Shown: positions 51,846 to 61,682, counted from the stretch's first letter. The stretch is DNA of 64,000 nt from JBHGXV01 sp041920505 (GCA_041920505.1 JBHGXV010000010.1:1-64000), one strand, 5' to 3'. The notes: a model not told the origin generated them from the sequence alone. A program made the numbers and translations.

Positions 51846-53126
51846 TTATTCGTAAGCCAACCGGCCGCCCATGACAACCACGTTGCCGTTTTTGATCACC
51901 GTGTCCGCATGGTTGATGCCAAAGTGGTACGGCAGGTAGGCGAGATTGGTCGCGTTGTAGATCACCAGGTCGGCCTGCTTGCCCGGCTCCAGACTGCCGA
52001 CGTTTTCTCCCCGGCCGATGGCGTACGCCGCGTTGATCGTCATCGCGGTCAGCACTTCCTCCGGAGTCAGCCCCAGGTTGAGGCAGCCGAGAGTCATCAC
52101 CAGTTGCAGCGACTCGGTCGGCGAACTGCCGGGATTGTAGTCGGTCGAAAGCGCGATCGGCAGTCCGAGCTCGATCATCTTGCGGGCGCGGGCGTGCTTG
52201 GCAAGTCTAAGGTTAAACGAAGTGGCCGGCAGGCAAACGGCGATCACGCCAGCTTCCTTCATCCGCCGCAAGCCTTCGTCGCTTGCCGCGAGCAGGTGCT
52301 CGGCGGAGACGCAGCCCATCTCGGCCGCCAACTCCGCCCCGCCGATCGGTTCGATCTCATCGGCGTGCAGTTTCAATCCGAAGCCCAACTCCCGCGCCGC
52401 CGCCAGGATGCGGCGCGACTCCTCCACTGTGAACACCCCGTGCTCGCAGAAGACATCGCAAAACTCGGCCAGCCCCTGCCGCTTTACTTCCGGCAGCATC
52501 TCTTCGATCACCAGCCGGACGTAGTCGCCCGAGCGCCCCTTGTACTCCTCGGGAACGGCATGGGCCCCCATAAACGTCGATACCAGTTCCACCGGATGCG
52601 TGTCGGCCAGTTTTTTGGCGACGCGCAACTGCTTCAGTTCGTCCGCCAGCGTCAGGCCGTAACCGCTCTTCGCCTCCACCGTGGTCGCCCCGAACAACAG
52701 CATGGTGTCGAGGCTGCGCCGCGCCTTGGCGTACAGTTCGTCTTCGCTGGCGGCGCGGGTGGCCCGCACCGTGCTGAGAATGCCGCCGCCCTGGGCGAGA
52801 ATCTCCAGGTAGGAGACCCCCTTCAGCTTCAGCGCCAGCTCGTGCTCGCGGGAGCCTGCGTGCACCAGGTGGGTGTGCGGCTCCACCAGCCCCGGCGTCA
52901 CCAGCCGCCCGCCCGCGTCCAGGGTCTGTGCCACCGGCAGATGCCCGATCTGCGCCCGCACCTCTGCCTCTGGCCCGGCAGCGACGATCAAACCGTCCGC
53001 GATCGCCACCGCGCCGTTTTCCACAGCCGCCACATCTGCCATCTCGCTGCCCGCCCGCGCCCGGGCCGGTCCTTTCAAGGTCAGTAACTGGCCAATATTG
53101 TGAACCAAAAGATCGATTTTGTCCAA
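51846..53126 (-). CDS. hutI: Imidazolonepropionase
   Basis: The 426-residue amidohydrolase of the histidine utilisation pathway opens imidazolone propionate to N-formimino-glutamate. It has the metal motif LVEPHTHLVHAGSREHE, KSGYGLTLADE, KLHADEIEPIGGAELA, SAEHLLAAS and STDYNPGSSPTES. The start is TTG with GGAGGG eight bases upstream. It is last in the hutG-hutU-hutI operon. Confidence 0.96.
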   Translation of the reverse strand: MDKIDLLVHNIGQLLTLKGPARARAGSEMADVAAVENGAVAIADGLIVAAGPEAEVRAQIGHLPVAQTLDAGGRLVTPGLVEPHTHLVHAGSREHELALKLKGVSYLEILAQGGGILSTVRATRAASEDELYAKARRSLDTMLLFGATTVEAKSGYGLTLADELKQLRVAKKLADTHPVELVSTFMGAHAVPEEYKGRSGDYVRLVIEEMLPEVKRQGLAEFCDVFCEHGVFTVEESRRILAAARELGFGLKLHADEIEPIGGAELAAEMGCVSAEHLLAASDEGLRRMKEAGVIAVCLPATSFNLRLAKHARARKMIELGLPIALSTDYNPGSSPTESLQLVMTLGCLNLGLTPEEVLTAMTINAAYAIGRGENVGSLEPGKQADLVIYNATNLAYLPYHFGINHADTVIKNGNVVVMGGRLAYE

Positions 53127-53194
53127 CGTCGTCTCCCTCCTTACAAAAAGCCGCCATCGCAGCCCTTTCAGTGAAACCGGGACAGGCGAACGCC

Positions 53195-54859
53195 TCAGAT
53201 CCCCAGCATCGGCACGCGAATCCCGTGTTTTTTCGCGGTCTCGATGGCGAGATCGTACCCGGCGTCGGCGTGGCGGATGACCCCCATGCCCGGATCGGTA
53301 TTGAGGACGCGGGACAGGCGCTCCTCCGCCTCTTTCGAACCGTCGGCCACCACGACCATGCCGGCGTGCAGCGAATAGCCCATGCCGACCCCGCCGCCGT
53401 GGTGCACCGACACCCAGCTTGCGCCGGAAGCCGTGTTGACCAGCGCGTTCAGGATCGCCCAGTCGCCGACCGCGTCACTGCCGTCCTTCATGCCTTCTGT
53501 CTCCCGGTTCGGCGAGGCCACAGAGCCACAGTCGAGGTGGTCGCGGCCGATGACGATTGGAGCGGACAGTTCACCGTTGCGCACCATCTCGTTGATCGCC
53601 AGGCCCATTTTTACGCGCTCGCCGTAGCCAAGCCAGCAGATGCGGGCCGGCAGCCCCTGGAACGCCACTTTTTCACGGGCCAGCGTGATCCAGCGGCGCA
53701 GGTGCTCGTTTTCAGGGAACAGCTTCAACACCAGTTCGTCCGTCTTGTAAATGTCCTCTGGATCGCCGGACAGCGCCGCCCAGCGAAACGGCCCCTTGCC
53801 TTCGCAAAACAGCGGACGGATATAAGCCGGGACGAAGCCGGGGAAGTTGAACGCATCCTTGACCCCTTCGTCATAGGCCACCTGACGAATATTATTGCCG
53901 TAGTCGAAGACCACCGCGCCCTTTTTTTGCAGGTCAAGCATGGCCTGCACATGGATCGCCATCGATTGTTTCGACTGGCGGACGTACTCGGCCGGGTCGC
54001 TCCTTCGCAGCCTTGCCGCCGCTTCCAGGGTAAAGCCGCGCGGCACATAGCCGTTGAGCGGATCGTGCGCAGAGGTCTGGTCGGTGACAAAGTCAGGCAC
54101 GATGCCCCTTCTGACGAATTCGGGATACACCTCCGCCGCGTTGCCGACCAGCCCGATGGAGAGCGGTCTTCCCTCCGCCTGCGCCTCGCGCGCCAGCTTC
54201 AACGCTTCGTCGAGATCGTACACCATCACGTCGCAATAACGGGTATCAATCCGGCGCTGGATGCGGGCCGGGTCCACCTCGACGCCGATGACCACCCCTT
54301 CGTTCATCGTCACCGCCAGCGGCTGCGCCCCGCCCATGCCGCCCAGCCCGGCGGTCAGGGTCAAGGTGCCCTTCAGCGTGCCGCCGCGATGCTGGCGGGC
54401 CGCTTCGGCAAACGTCTCGTACGTGCCTTGCAGGATGCCCTGCGTGCCGATGTAAATCCAGCTTCCTGCCGTCATCTGGCCGTACATCATCAGCCCTTTT
54501 TTGTCCAGTTCGTGGAACGTCTCCCAGTTGGCGTAGGCGGGCACCAGGACGGAGTTGGACAACAGCACGCGCGGCGCCAGCGGATGGGTGCGAAAGATTC
54601 CCACCGGCTTGCCGGACTGCACCAAGAGCGTCTCGTCCGCCTCCAGTTGGGTCAGACACTCGACAATCTTGTCGAAGCAGTCCCAGTTGCGGGCCGCTTT
54701 GCCGATGCCGCCGTACACGACCAGTTCTTCGGGACGCTCCGCCACTTCCGGATCGAGGTTGTTCATCAGCATGCGCAGGGCCGCCTCTTGCTGCCAGCCC
54801 TTGGCGTTCAGTCTGGAACCGCGCGGCGCGCGAATGATGCGTTTCGCTGCGTTTGACAT
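53195..54859 (-). CDS. hutU: Urocanate hydratase
   Basis: The 554-residue NAD-dependent enzyme converts urocanate to imidazolone propionate. Typical segments are KGWQQEAALRMLMNNLDPEV, QSGKPVGIFRTHPLAPRV, TLTAGLGGMGGAQPLAVTMN, DQTSAHDPLNGYVPRG and GRDHLDCGSVASPNRETE, with the active-site cysteine in RICWLGYGERVKMG region or nearby. AAAAGGAG precedes the ATG, which overlaps the hutG end by a few bases. No hutH (histidase) is in the window. Confidence 0.97.
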   Translation of the reverse strand: MSNAAKRIIRAPRGSRLNAKGWQQEAALRMLMNNLDPEVAERPEELVVYGGIGKAARNWDCFDKIVECLTQLEADETLLVQSGKPVGIFRTHPLAPRVLLSNSVLVPAYANWETFHELDKKGLMMYGQMTAGSWIYIGTQGILQGTYETFAEAARQHRGGTLKGTLTLTAGLGGMGGAQPLAVTMNEGVVIGVEVDPARIQRRIDTRYCDVMVYDLDEALKLAREAQAEGRPLSIGLVGNAAEVYPEFVRRGIVPDFVTDQTSAHDPLNGYVPRGFTLEAAARLRRSDPAEYVRQSKQSMAIHVQAMLDLQKKGAVVFDYGNNIRQVAYDEGVKDAFNFPGFVPAYIRPLFCEGKGPFRWAALSGDPEDIYKTDELVLKLFPENEHLRRWITLAREKVAFQGLPARICWLGYGERVKMGLAINEMVRNGELSAPIVIGRDHLDCGSVASPNRETEGMKDGSDAVGDWAILNALVNTASGASWVSVHHGGGVGMGYSLHAGMVVVADGSKEAEERLSRVLNTDPGMGVIRHADAGYDLAIETAKKHGIRVPMLGI

Positions 54860-54860
54860 G

Positions 54861-55853
54861 TCAGATCGCTCCTTTTGCAAAAGATGGGTGCCCCTTCAGC
54901 AAACCGGCCATAAACGTCAGGATCACGTGCAACGCCATGCGGACCGTCGCCCGGCGCGGGTCCTGCATCGGGTCGACACAAACCACGTCAAACCCTTTTA
55001 CCTTGGGGTGCTGGGCCAGCAGGAACACGGCGTCGAGCAACTGCCAGGAGGTCATCCCTGCCGGCACCATCGCCGGTACACCGGGCGCATACGCCTGGTC
55101 CAGCACGTCCATATCGACGGTGACGTATATCGCGTCCGTCCCGTCGGCCGCCACGGCCAACGCCTTTTCCACCAGCGGCTCGATGCCTTCGCGCGCCACC
55201 TGGCGGGCGGTAAACTGGGTGATCCCCTGGGCCTTGGCGTAATCGTGGTACGGCTTGGAGTTGGCGAAGCTGTGCAGACCGATCTGGGCGATGTGCCTGC
55301 CTTCGACCGTTCCGGACTCGATCAGTCCGCGGATCGGCGTGCCATTGGTCGGCCCTCCGTCCTCCAGATTGCGCACGTCCATGTGCGAGTCGATTTGCAC
55401 AATCCCGACTTTTCCGCCAATTTTCTTCGCAAACGCTTTCACAGACGGGCATGTAATCGAGTGGTCGCCGCCAGCAATGATCAAAAACAGGTCAGGCAAC
55501 GCGGCGTACAGATTGGACAGCCCCGCCTCGATATTGGCGTGGCAGCGCAACAGGTCAGTCGGGTGCATCTGGATGTCGCCGAGGTCGCGCGCCTTGAGCG
55601 CCTGCAGATCCACCTCGTGGTCGACGCTGTACGTGGTCACGTTGGCAAACAGTTCCCGGAGCGCATTGGGCGTCATCGACGCGCCGGAATGACTGATCGA
55701 CGTCTTGGACAGCGGCACGCCGACGAATCCGATCTCTACCGGTTCCGCCCCGTCCCACGGCACCAGCCACTGCGCCACCTTGGTCTCGTACCGGTCCCGC
55801 CAGTTTAAGCGGCGAATCAACTCCGGCGGGTTGATGAGCGGTATCTGTTTCAC
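54861..55853 (-). CDS. hutG: Formimidoylglutamase, arginase family
   Basis: The 330-residue ureohydrolase-fold enzyme has manganese motifs GGDHS, QIDSHMDVRN, and TVDMDVLDQAYAPG. In the hut operon context it hydrolyses formimino-glutamate to glutamate and formamide. The start is GTG at 55853 because GGGGGAAACGGT directly precedes it; an ATG seven codons upstream lacks a site. It is first in the hutG-hutU-hutI operon. Confidence 0.92.
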   Translation of the reverse strand: MKQIPLINPPELIRRLNWRDRYETKVAQWLVPWDGAEPVEIGFVGVPLSKTSISHSGASMTPNALRELFANVTTYSVDHEVDLQALKARDLGDIQMHPTDLLRCHANIEAGLSNLYAALPDLFLIIAGGDHSITCPSVKAFAKKIGGKVGIVQIDSHMDVRNLEDGGPTNGTPIRGLIESGTVEGRHIAQIGLHSFANSKPYHDYAKAQGITQFTARQVAREGIEPLVEKALAVAADGTDAIYVTVDMDVLDQAYAPGVPAMVPAGMTSWQLLDAVFLLAQHPKVKGFDVVCVDPMQDPRRATVRMALHVILTFMAGLLKGHPSFAKGAI

Positions 55854-55874
55854 ACCGTTTCCCCCTTTTCGCAT

Positions 55875-55910
55875 AAAAACGTCTCCCTTTTATACTACTC
55901 CTAGGAGACG
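55875..55910 (-). terminator. Terminator between the AraC gene and hut operon
   Basis: On the minus strand CGTCTCC/GGAGACG with a 17-base loop is followed by TTTTTATG. It lies 26 bases after the AraC stop, so the hut operon may depend on read-through or its own promoter. Confidence 0.7.
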
Positions 55911-55936
55911 CTCTTTCATCTGGGGGAACTTGCGAA

Positions 55937-57163
55937 TCAATAGCACAATGTTGCGCTTCGGTATTCGGACGGCGTCCGGTTGGTGTAGCGCTTGAAGATG
56001 CGGCTGAAGTAGTTGGCGTCGGGAAAACCGACGCTGGCCGCCACCTGCTGGATCGGCATGTCGCTTGCGGTCAACAGGTACACCGCTTTTTCCACCCGCA
56101 ACCGGTTGAGGTAATCGGTGAAACTCACCCCCATCTCCCGGGTGAACAGGCGGCTGAAATGATACACGCTGAGACAACAAAATTGTGCTACTTCACGCAG
56201 CGACAGCTTCCGATGATGGTGCCGCTTCATGTACTGGACGGCCTGCCGGATCACCGGCGAGACCCCGGGAACTCCCGCTTCGCCGATCTGCGCCGCCAGC
56301 CTGCGCCCGTAGGCCAGCACGCTTTGTGCAAACTTGTCGTAGCGCACCGTCGTGTACAACTGTTGGATAATCCGGGCGTTGTCCGTGAGGATCGCGGCCG
56401 CGTTGCCGCCCATCTCCAGCACTTGCCGGGACATCGCCATCACCAGATCCACCACCTCCGACTTGAACATGTCCACGTCCCGCTTGTACGCCTCCGCCAT
56501 TTTGTCCAAGGCGATCTGCAAAAAGGCCGCCGTCCCCGCCTCGTCGCCAATCCGCACCCGGGCCAGCAGCTCCGCCCGCTCCGCCTGACTGAGCGGCGCA
56601 CTCCACCGCTTCTCCTCCGTCTGCTTCGGCTGGTAGTGATACACCAGCCGGTTGCCCTGGAAAAAGCGGTTGACCATCGCCGCCCTGGCTTGCTCGTAGG
56701 AGCGGTGCAGCATCTTGGGCTCGTCTGAGCGCGCGCCGATCCCGACCGACACCGACAGCCCCTTTGCTTCCGCGCTGCGCTGAATCTGACGCGCCGTCTG
56801 GTCGGCCCACCGCCGCCACGCCTCATCCCCCGTGTCCGGCCCTTCCGGCAACACGGCCAGCACCCCCTCTTCCGTCCAGACGCAGACGAACGGCACCGCA
56901 ACCGCGCCGCGCACCGCCTCCGCCAACATGCGGCCGATCTCTTTGCGCCACGCGGCCGGTTTGTCCGCCGCCAGATCGGGGTAACGGTCGATGGAAACAA
57001 GCCACACCGCTTGCGGCCGCACGCTGATCCCGCAGCGCGCCTGCAACTGTTCAAACGAATCCTCGTGCACCAGCGTGCCGGACAACAGCAGGTGGGCGAA
57101 CGCCGTTTGCCGCAAATCCGGATCCCATCCTCTTCCTGCGCCGTACTGACCGCCGCTGTTCAT
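55937..57163 (-). CDS. AraC-family regulator with CdaR/GGDEF-like N-terminal domain
   Basis: The 408-residue protein has two C-terminal helix-turn-helix units typical of AraC proteins (LSLREVAQFCCLSVYHFSRLF and IQQVAASVGFPDANYFSRIFKRY written in part). The N-terminal and middle part (about residues 25-200, with WLVSIDRYPDL and LSVSVGIGARSDEPKMLHRSY) resembles the degenerate GGDEF-like domains of CdaR/YesN-type regulators. The start at 57163 has GAAGGAGG upstream. It lies directly upstream of hutG on the same strand, so it may control histidine utilisation; this is inference. Confidence 0.88.
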   Translation of the reverse strand: MNSGGQYGAGRGWDPDLRQTAFAHLLLSGTLVHEDSFEQLQARCGISVRPQAVWLVSIDRYPDLAADKPAAWRKEIGRMLAEAVRGAVAVPFVCVWTEEGVLAVLPEGPDTGDEAWRRWADQTARQIQRSAEAKGLSVSVGIGARSDEPKMLHRSYEQARAAMVNRFFQGNRLVYHYQPKQTEEKRWSAPLSQAERAELLARVRIGDEAGTAAFLQIALDKMAEAYKRDVDMFKSEVVDLVMAMSRQVLEMGGNAAAILTDNARIIQQLYTTVRYDKFAQSVLAYGRRLAAQIGEAGVPGVSPVIRQAVQYMKRHHHRKLSLREVAQFCCLSVYHFSRLFTREMGVSFTDYLNRLRVEKAVYLLTASDMPIQQVAASVGFPDANYFSRIFKRYTNRTPSEYRSATLCY

Positions 57164-57345
57164 TTTGTCCCCTCCTTCGTGCCGGTTTGCCGGCCACAAG
57201 CGTCACCCGCTCATTCGCCCGCCCGGCAACCATCTCCCCACACATTCGTCGCGCGGTCCGCCTTCTTCCTGCCGCGCCCTCCTGTTTTTATTCTGCCGTT
57301 GACAGCTAGTTCCGACACCAAACGCGAAACGAAGCGGGAGCTATA

Positions 57346-57378
57346 AAAAAAGAGCAGGCTTGGCGCCTACTCTTTTTC
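57346..57378. terminator. Terminator after the FapA-type gene
   Basis: AAAGAG-C-AGGC/GCCT-A-CTCTTT forms an interrupted stem with T/A tracts on both sides, about 30 bases after the stop. Confidence 0.7.
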
Positions 57379-57408
57379 TCGATGACCCGTCATTTTTACA
57401 CACTGGTT

Positions 57409-59250
57409 CTAGGCAAACAGGTCGCGGATGCACACCTGGTGCAGATTCCGGTCTTTGTCCAGCCACAGGCACAGGTTTTCCTTTTCCTCAAAGATTTCGA
57501 TCAGCCTGTCGCCGACGCGGATGGTCACGCCGTTCGCCCGGCCGATTCGCACCGACTCCCCGGCGTGCAAAAAGGTATTGCGCGCAAACGGCGTCCCCGC
57601 TTCGGCCACGATGATCCGCCGTCCCGCCACCACCTTTCCGCCCCGGCAGGAGGCGTTCTTGCTTTTGAGTACGCAGTCCATGTTTACCTCCACGTCACAA
57701 TTGACCAGCCCTTGCCCGGTGACGAACAGCGAACCATTGGTAGCCAACAGGGACTGGTTGGCGGCACCGACGACGATGTCGCTTTCCTCAAAAACGCTGC
57801 TTTCGATCCGAATCTTTAAATCATTGATGTAGTCGTGCACCCTGCGGAAATCGGCATAGTCCGTGAGCGTGTTCATCAGGTCCCGGTTTTTGTAGAGAGC
57901 GAGCAGTCGCCCGGCGAGGGTAAATTCGCTCGGCAGCATTTTGCCCGCCTTGGCGAGGAGCATCTCGAATTCCTCGATCTGTTTCAACATGCCTTTGTAA
58001 CGCATTTCGACCAACAGGGCGACGATTTTCCCGATCGGAACGTATTCCGTCTTGGAGTTCATCAGCTGCTGGACATGCACCGCCTCCCGCTCGATCGCTT
58101 CCTGAATCTCCGTCAGCTTTTTGAAGCAGTTGTAGATGCGGCTGTACAGCACGCCCAGCTTGCCGGCGAAAATCTCGCAACGGGTGGCATGGCCGCGGAT
58201 GTAGATGTTTTGTGCCGAGACCAGCGAAGCGTTGTAAGCATTTCCGTACACGTAAATATTGCCCGTCGTCTCCACCCGCATCGTCTCTTTGACGTCTCCC
58301 TTGATCACGATGTCCCCGTTGAAATAGACGTTGCCCACCGACAGGTCGACGTCTCCGTTCACGATGTAGACCGTCTGCACCTCGAAATACTTGATTTTCT
58401 CGCCGGTAAGCGAGGGGCGACCGGCCTTGAGCGCTATCGCCTGTCCGTTCTCGTGAATAGCCACGTTGCGCCGCGTGATCACCACCACTTCACGGGCAGG
58501 CGGCGGAGGCACCTCCGCCCCGAAGACATCCCGCCCCGGCTGCCCCTGCTCCGCCTTGTGAATAACGCCCAGCGCCTCGCCTTGCTTCACCATCGGAATC
58601 TGCAGCCGTTCGCGATAATCAACGCGCCCATTCCATTCGGTCAGCACCGCCTCTGTGGTATTTTGAAAAAACGTCTCCACATAGCCGTCCTGCCCCGGTG
58701 TCGGCGGCGTACCTCTGGCGATCACCACCGGATTCCCGGACGCCTCCGCCAACGCGGACTGAATCGCCTCCATGTCGATAGGCGCCACCACGCCCATCTC
58801 CTTCACCTCGGAGACAATCACCTCACTTAAGACCGCCACGTCCTCCAGCGGCAACGACTCCAGTTGCGGCGTGTAGTGCAATACCGGGCCCAACGTCTTC
58901 AGCACCCTTTGGGACAAGCCGTACGGATTAACCGTCAGGCTAACCTCCATCCGATCCTCGGACACCTGGATCTCGTACGGTTTCTGCGCCTCATCGGCCA
59001 GCTTCCAGGTAATCCGGTCGGACGAGTACACCACTTTCGGTTCGGTGACGGCAACCCCATTTATGTACAGTTGGATCTCGGGATTCGGAAAAATCGTCGG
59101 TTGTTTTCCTCCCGCCTGTGCGTCTATCACGTAGATATTTTGATCCTTCGTGAAGATGTATCCGTCATTGGGGCAAAGCTCTTGTTCCGGAGAAGATGTC
59201 TCCAGTTTGCGAATTAATTCAAGGATTTCAACTGCAGCCATATCACTCAT
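57409..59250 (-). CDS. FapA family protein (DUF342)
   Basis: The 613-residue protein has an N-terminal region followed by the DUF342/FapA beta-helix (TVYIVNGDVDLSVGNVYFNG, VKETMRVETTGNIYVYG), then a coiled-coil-prone helical segment (EIQEAIEREAVHVQQLM) and a short beta-rich tail. FapA-type proteins are cytoplasmic polymers of right-handed beta-helix, with roles linked to polar localisation, flagella or polysaccharide in other bacteria. GGGGAGAG lies seven bases before the ATG. The exact role here is unknown. Confidence 0.85.
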   Translation of the reverse strand: MSDMAAVEILELIRKLETSSPEQELCPNDGYIFTKDQNIYVIDAQAGGKQPTIFPNPEIQLYINGVAVTEPKVVYSSDRITWKLADEAQKPYEIQVSEDRMEVSLTVNPYGLSQRVLKTLGPVLHYTPQLESLPLEDVAVLSEVIVSEVKEMGVVAPIDMEAIQSALAEASGNPVVIARGTPPTPGQDGYVETFFQNTTEAVLTEWNGRVDYRERLQIPMVKQGEALGVIHKAEQGQPGRDVFGAEVPPPPAREVVVITRRNVAIHENGQAIALKAGRPSLTGEKIKYFEVQTVYIVNGDVDLSVGNVYFNGDIVIKGDVKETMRVETTGNIYVYGNAYNASLVSAQNIYIRGHATRCEIFAGKLGVLYSRIYNCFKKLTEIQEAIEREAVHVQQLMNSKTEYVPIGKIVALLVEMRYKGMLKQIEEFEMLLAKAGKMLPSEFTLAGRLLALYKNRDLMNTLTDYADFRRVHDYINDLKIRIESSVFEESDIVVGAANQSLLATNGSLFVTGQGLVNCDVEVNMDCVLKSKNASCRGGKVVAGRRIIVAEAGTPFARNTFLHAGESVRIGRANGVTIRVGDRLIEIFEEKENLCLWLDKDRNLHQVCIRDLFA

Positions 59251-59446
59251 ACCAAATCTCTCCCCGTTATGTCCACTTCTCTATATTGATTGATATACCC
59301 GGTTTCATTCAGACGAAAACATCGTCCCGTACGCCCAGGCACGGGGAACGCGGGGAAAACAGTGAGGAATTTATGAAGAAAAATGCACATCTTTTTTTAT
59401 GCGCAATCGACATTGCTGCCAAACCACACAGCAATCCGCGGTGCCG

Positions 59447-59483
59447 AAAAAAAAAAAAACGAGACCGGCATTTCCGATCTCGT
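59447..59483 (-). terminator. Terminator of the xpt-pbuX operon
   Basis: On the minus strand ACGAGA/TCTCGT forms a stem with partial pairing inside the loop, followed by an uninterrupted run of about 12 T, 32 bases after the pbuX stop. Confidence 0.85.
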
Positions 59484-59514
59484 CGATGTGAAACTGATTC
59501 TTCCGTTTTTCCTG

Positions 59515-60816
59515 TTACGCCTCGCGGGCGGCTGCCGGTACGGCGGGCAACTTGGCGCCGCGTTTGTGGTTCAAAAGCAGGTTGAGGGCGACGGCGGTCA
59601 CCGAGCCGGTGACGATGCCGTTTTGCAACAGCATTTTGGCGACGTCGGGGAGGTGGTCAAACATTTGCGGCACGGCGGCCGAACCGAGGCCGACGGCGAT
59701 GCTGCAGGCGGCGATCAACAGGTTTTCATTTTGCCGGAGGTCGACGGTGGAGAGGATGTTGATCCCGGAGGCGACCACCATGCCGAACATCGCCACCATC
59801 GCGCCGCCCAGCACCGGGTTGGGGATGACCGTGGTCAGCGCGGCCAGCTTCGGCAACATGCCCAGTAGCACGAGGAGCAGTCCGGCGGCCACGATCACAT
59901 CGCGGGTCTTGACGCGGGTGAGCGACACCAGGCCGACGTTTTGCGAATAGGTGGTGTACGGGAACGCATTGAACAGACCGCCGAGCACGATGGCGAGCCC
60001 TTCGGCGCGCAGCCCTTTGACGATGTCGGCCTGGCCGACGGGTTGCTCGGTCACTTTGCCCAGCGCGAAGTAAACCCCGGTCGATTCCACCATGCTGATG
60101 ACGCAGACGAGAATCATCGTCAGGATGGCGGCCAAAGAAAATTCCGGCGTGCCGAAGTAGAACGGATGAACGACGTTCACCCACGACGCCTTGCTCACTG
60201 CGGAAAAGTCCACCATGCCCATAATGTATCCGGCGGCGGTTCCGGCGATCAGGCCGATCAGTACGGAAATGGCGCGAATGAAGCCAGTAAACAGCCGGTT
60301 GATCAACAAGATCAATGCCAGCGTGCCCAAGGCCAACAGCAGATTGCGCGGTTGACCGAAGTCCGGGCTACCGGCGCCGCCGGCCGCGTTGTTCATCGCC
60401 ACCGGAATCAGCGACAGACCGATGATCGTCACGACCGAACCGGTGACGACCGTCGGGAAAAAGCGGAGCAGTTTGCCGAACAGCGGCGCGGCCAAAAAGA
60501 CGAAAATCCCGGCGACGATAATCGCCCCGTAGGCGGTCGCCAGATTGGAGGTGCTGGCGATGGCGATGATCGGGCCGACGGCGGTAAACGTGCAGCCGAG
60601 CACGACCGGCAGGCGGATTCCGACGTAGCGGGTGCCGATGACTTGCAACAGCGTGGCCAGCCCGCAGGTAAACAGGTCGGCGGCAATCAGGTAGGCCATC
60701 TGTTCAGGCGACAGTTTCAACGCGCCGCCGATGATCAGCGGCACAATCACGGCCCCGGCGTACATCGCCAGCACGTGCTGCAGGCCGAGCGCAAACGCTT
60801 TGTGTTTGGCTAACAT
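59515..60816 (-). CDS. pbuX: Xanthine permease (NCS2 family)
   Basis: The 433-residue proton-coupled purine transporter has about 14 membrane helices. Family signatures are MVESTGVYFALGKV, NAFPYTTYSQNVGLVSLTRV and ANNAAGG-like MNNAAGGAG. Together with the overlapping xpt gene (ATG lies inside the xpt stop region, ATGTTAG) it forms the xanthine salvage operon controlled by the upstream riboswitch pair. Confidence 0.95.
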   Translation of the reverse strand: MLAKHKAFALGLQHVLAMYAGAVIVPLIIGGALKLSPEQMAYLIAADLFTCGLATLLQVIGTRYVGIRLPVVLGCTFTAVGPIIAIASTSNLATAYGAIIVAGIFVFLAAPLFGKLLRFFPTVVTGSVVTIIGLSLIPVAMNNAAGGAGSPDFGQPRNLLLALGTLALILLINRLFTGFIRAISVLIGLIAGTAAGYIMGMVDFSAVSKASWVNVVHPFYFGTPEFSLAAILTMILVCVISMVESTGVYFALGKVTEQPVGQADIVKGLRAEGLAIVLGGLFNAFPYTTYSQNVGLVSLTRVKTRDVIVAAGLLLVLLGMLPKLAALTTVIPNPVLGGAMVAMFGMVVASGINILSTVDLRQNENLLIAACSIAVGLGSAAVPQMFDHLPDVAKMLLQNGIVTGSVTAVALNLLLNHKRGAKLPAVPAAAREA

Positions 60817-61424
60817 ACAGGGTTTCTCTCCTTTTCCTTCGGGGTTGGTTGTTCCTCGATAAAGTGGATCTGTCCGGGGGACATGTCCTTGATCCGGGCC
60901 AGCGAATGGACAGGGATGCCCGCTTCCTCCAGTTTCGCGCGGCCGTCCTGAAAGCTTTTTTCGATCACGGCTCCCACTCCGACGAGGTGAGCGCCCGCCT
61001 GGCGGACAATCGCGGCCAGTCCGATGAGCGCCGCTCCGGTGGCGAGGAAATCGTCGACGATCAACACGCGGTCATCGGCGGACAGGTAGGATTTGGACAC
61101 GCTCACCTGATACGTCTCCTGCCGGGTAAACGAATAGACCGGCACCGAATAGACATCCTCGGTCAGCGTCACCGCTTTTTTCTTTTTCGCGTAGACAAAC
61201 GGCACGCCCAGCGCCACTGCCGTCGCCAGGGCGAAATGGATGCCGCTGGCTTCAATCGTCAGCACCTTGGTCACGCCTTCATAGGAAAACCGCTCGGCAA
61301 ACGCCCGGCCGATCTCCATCGTCAGCAGCGGGTCTACCTGGTGATTGAGAAACGAGTCCACTTTCAACACGTGGCTGGACAGGACCAGGCCGTCCCGTCG
61401 AATCCGGTCTTGCAATGCTTTCAT
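60810..61424 (-). CDS. xpt: Xanthine phosphoribosyltransferase
   Basis: The 204-residue enzyme converts xanthine and PRPP to XMP. It has the PRPP-binding motif VLIVDDFLATGAAL, TIEASGIHFALATAV, and the characteristic FVYAKKKKAVTLTED. The ATG at 61422-61424 has GGAGAGG four to five bases upstream. The frame is open through the leader but that region holds riboswitches and is not coding. Confidence 0.95.
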   Translation of the reverse strand: MKALQDRIRRDGLVLSSHVLKVDSFLNHQVDPLLTMEIGRAFAERFSYEGVTKVLTIEASGIHFALATAVALGVPFVYAKKKKAVTLTEDVYSVPVYSFTRQETYQVSVSKSYLSADDRVLIVDDFLATGAALIGLAAIVRQAGAHLVGVGAVIEKSFQDGRAKLEEAGIPVHSLARIKDMSPGQIHFIEEQPTPKEKERNPVC

Positions 61425-61460
61425 GTCGCCTCTCCCTCTCTTGCTTTCCTCAAACCAAGC

Positions 61461-61532
61461 AAAAAAGCCCGGAAGAACAGGCACTGGACAATTGCGACAA
61501 ATCCAAGTGAAACCTGTCCTTCTGGGCTTTTC
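61461..61532 (-). terminator. Regulatory terminator in the xpt leader
   Basis: On the minus strand AAGCCC-AGAAGGACAGG pairs with CCTGTTCTTCCGGGCTT and is followed by TTTTGC. It ends about 37 bases before the xpt start. Its left arm includes the AAAAGCCC that closes the ykkC-type aptamer, so ligand binding can block it. Confidence 0.85.
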
Positions 61533-61682
61533 TCCCTGAGGTGTACACATAGGCATGTGCTTGCGCCGCTTGGACCAGTCCCCGCTCGATGCCGCTTGCG
61601 GCGGCTCGGTGCCTCTCGCAAAGGCGCTGTACCCCAAACGTACGCGCGGTACAGAGGCGGCGCGGGCGGAACCCTAGACGCT
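61513..61682 (-). promoter_or_regulatory. ykkC-class aptamer, probably PRPP-sensing subtype
   Basis: On the minus strand the leader shows the ykkC hallmarks in order: GCGTCTAGGGTTCCG (near 61,682-61,667), a variable GC-rich hairpin, GACTGGTCC (61,580-61,572), then ACACC...GGGAGAAAAGCCC (about 61,543-61,522). ykkC RNAs bind guanidine (type 1), ppGpp (2a) or PRPP (2b). In front of xpt, whose co-substrate is PRPP, and directly behind a guanine aptamer, the PRPP type is most likely. Its 3' part overlaps the terminator arm, as expected for an ON switch. Confidence 0.82.
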
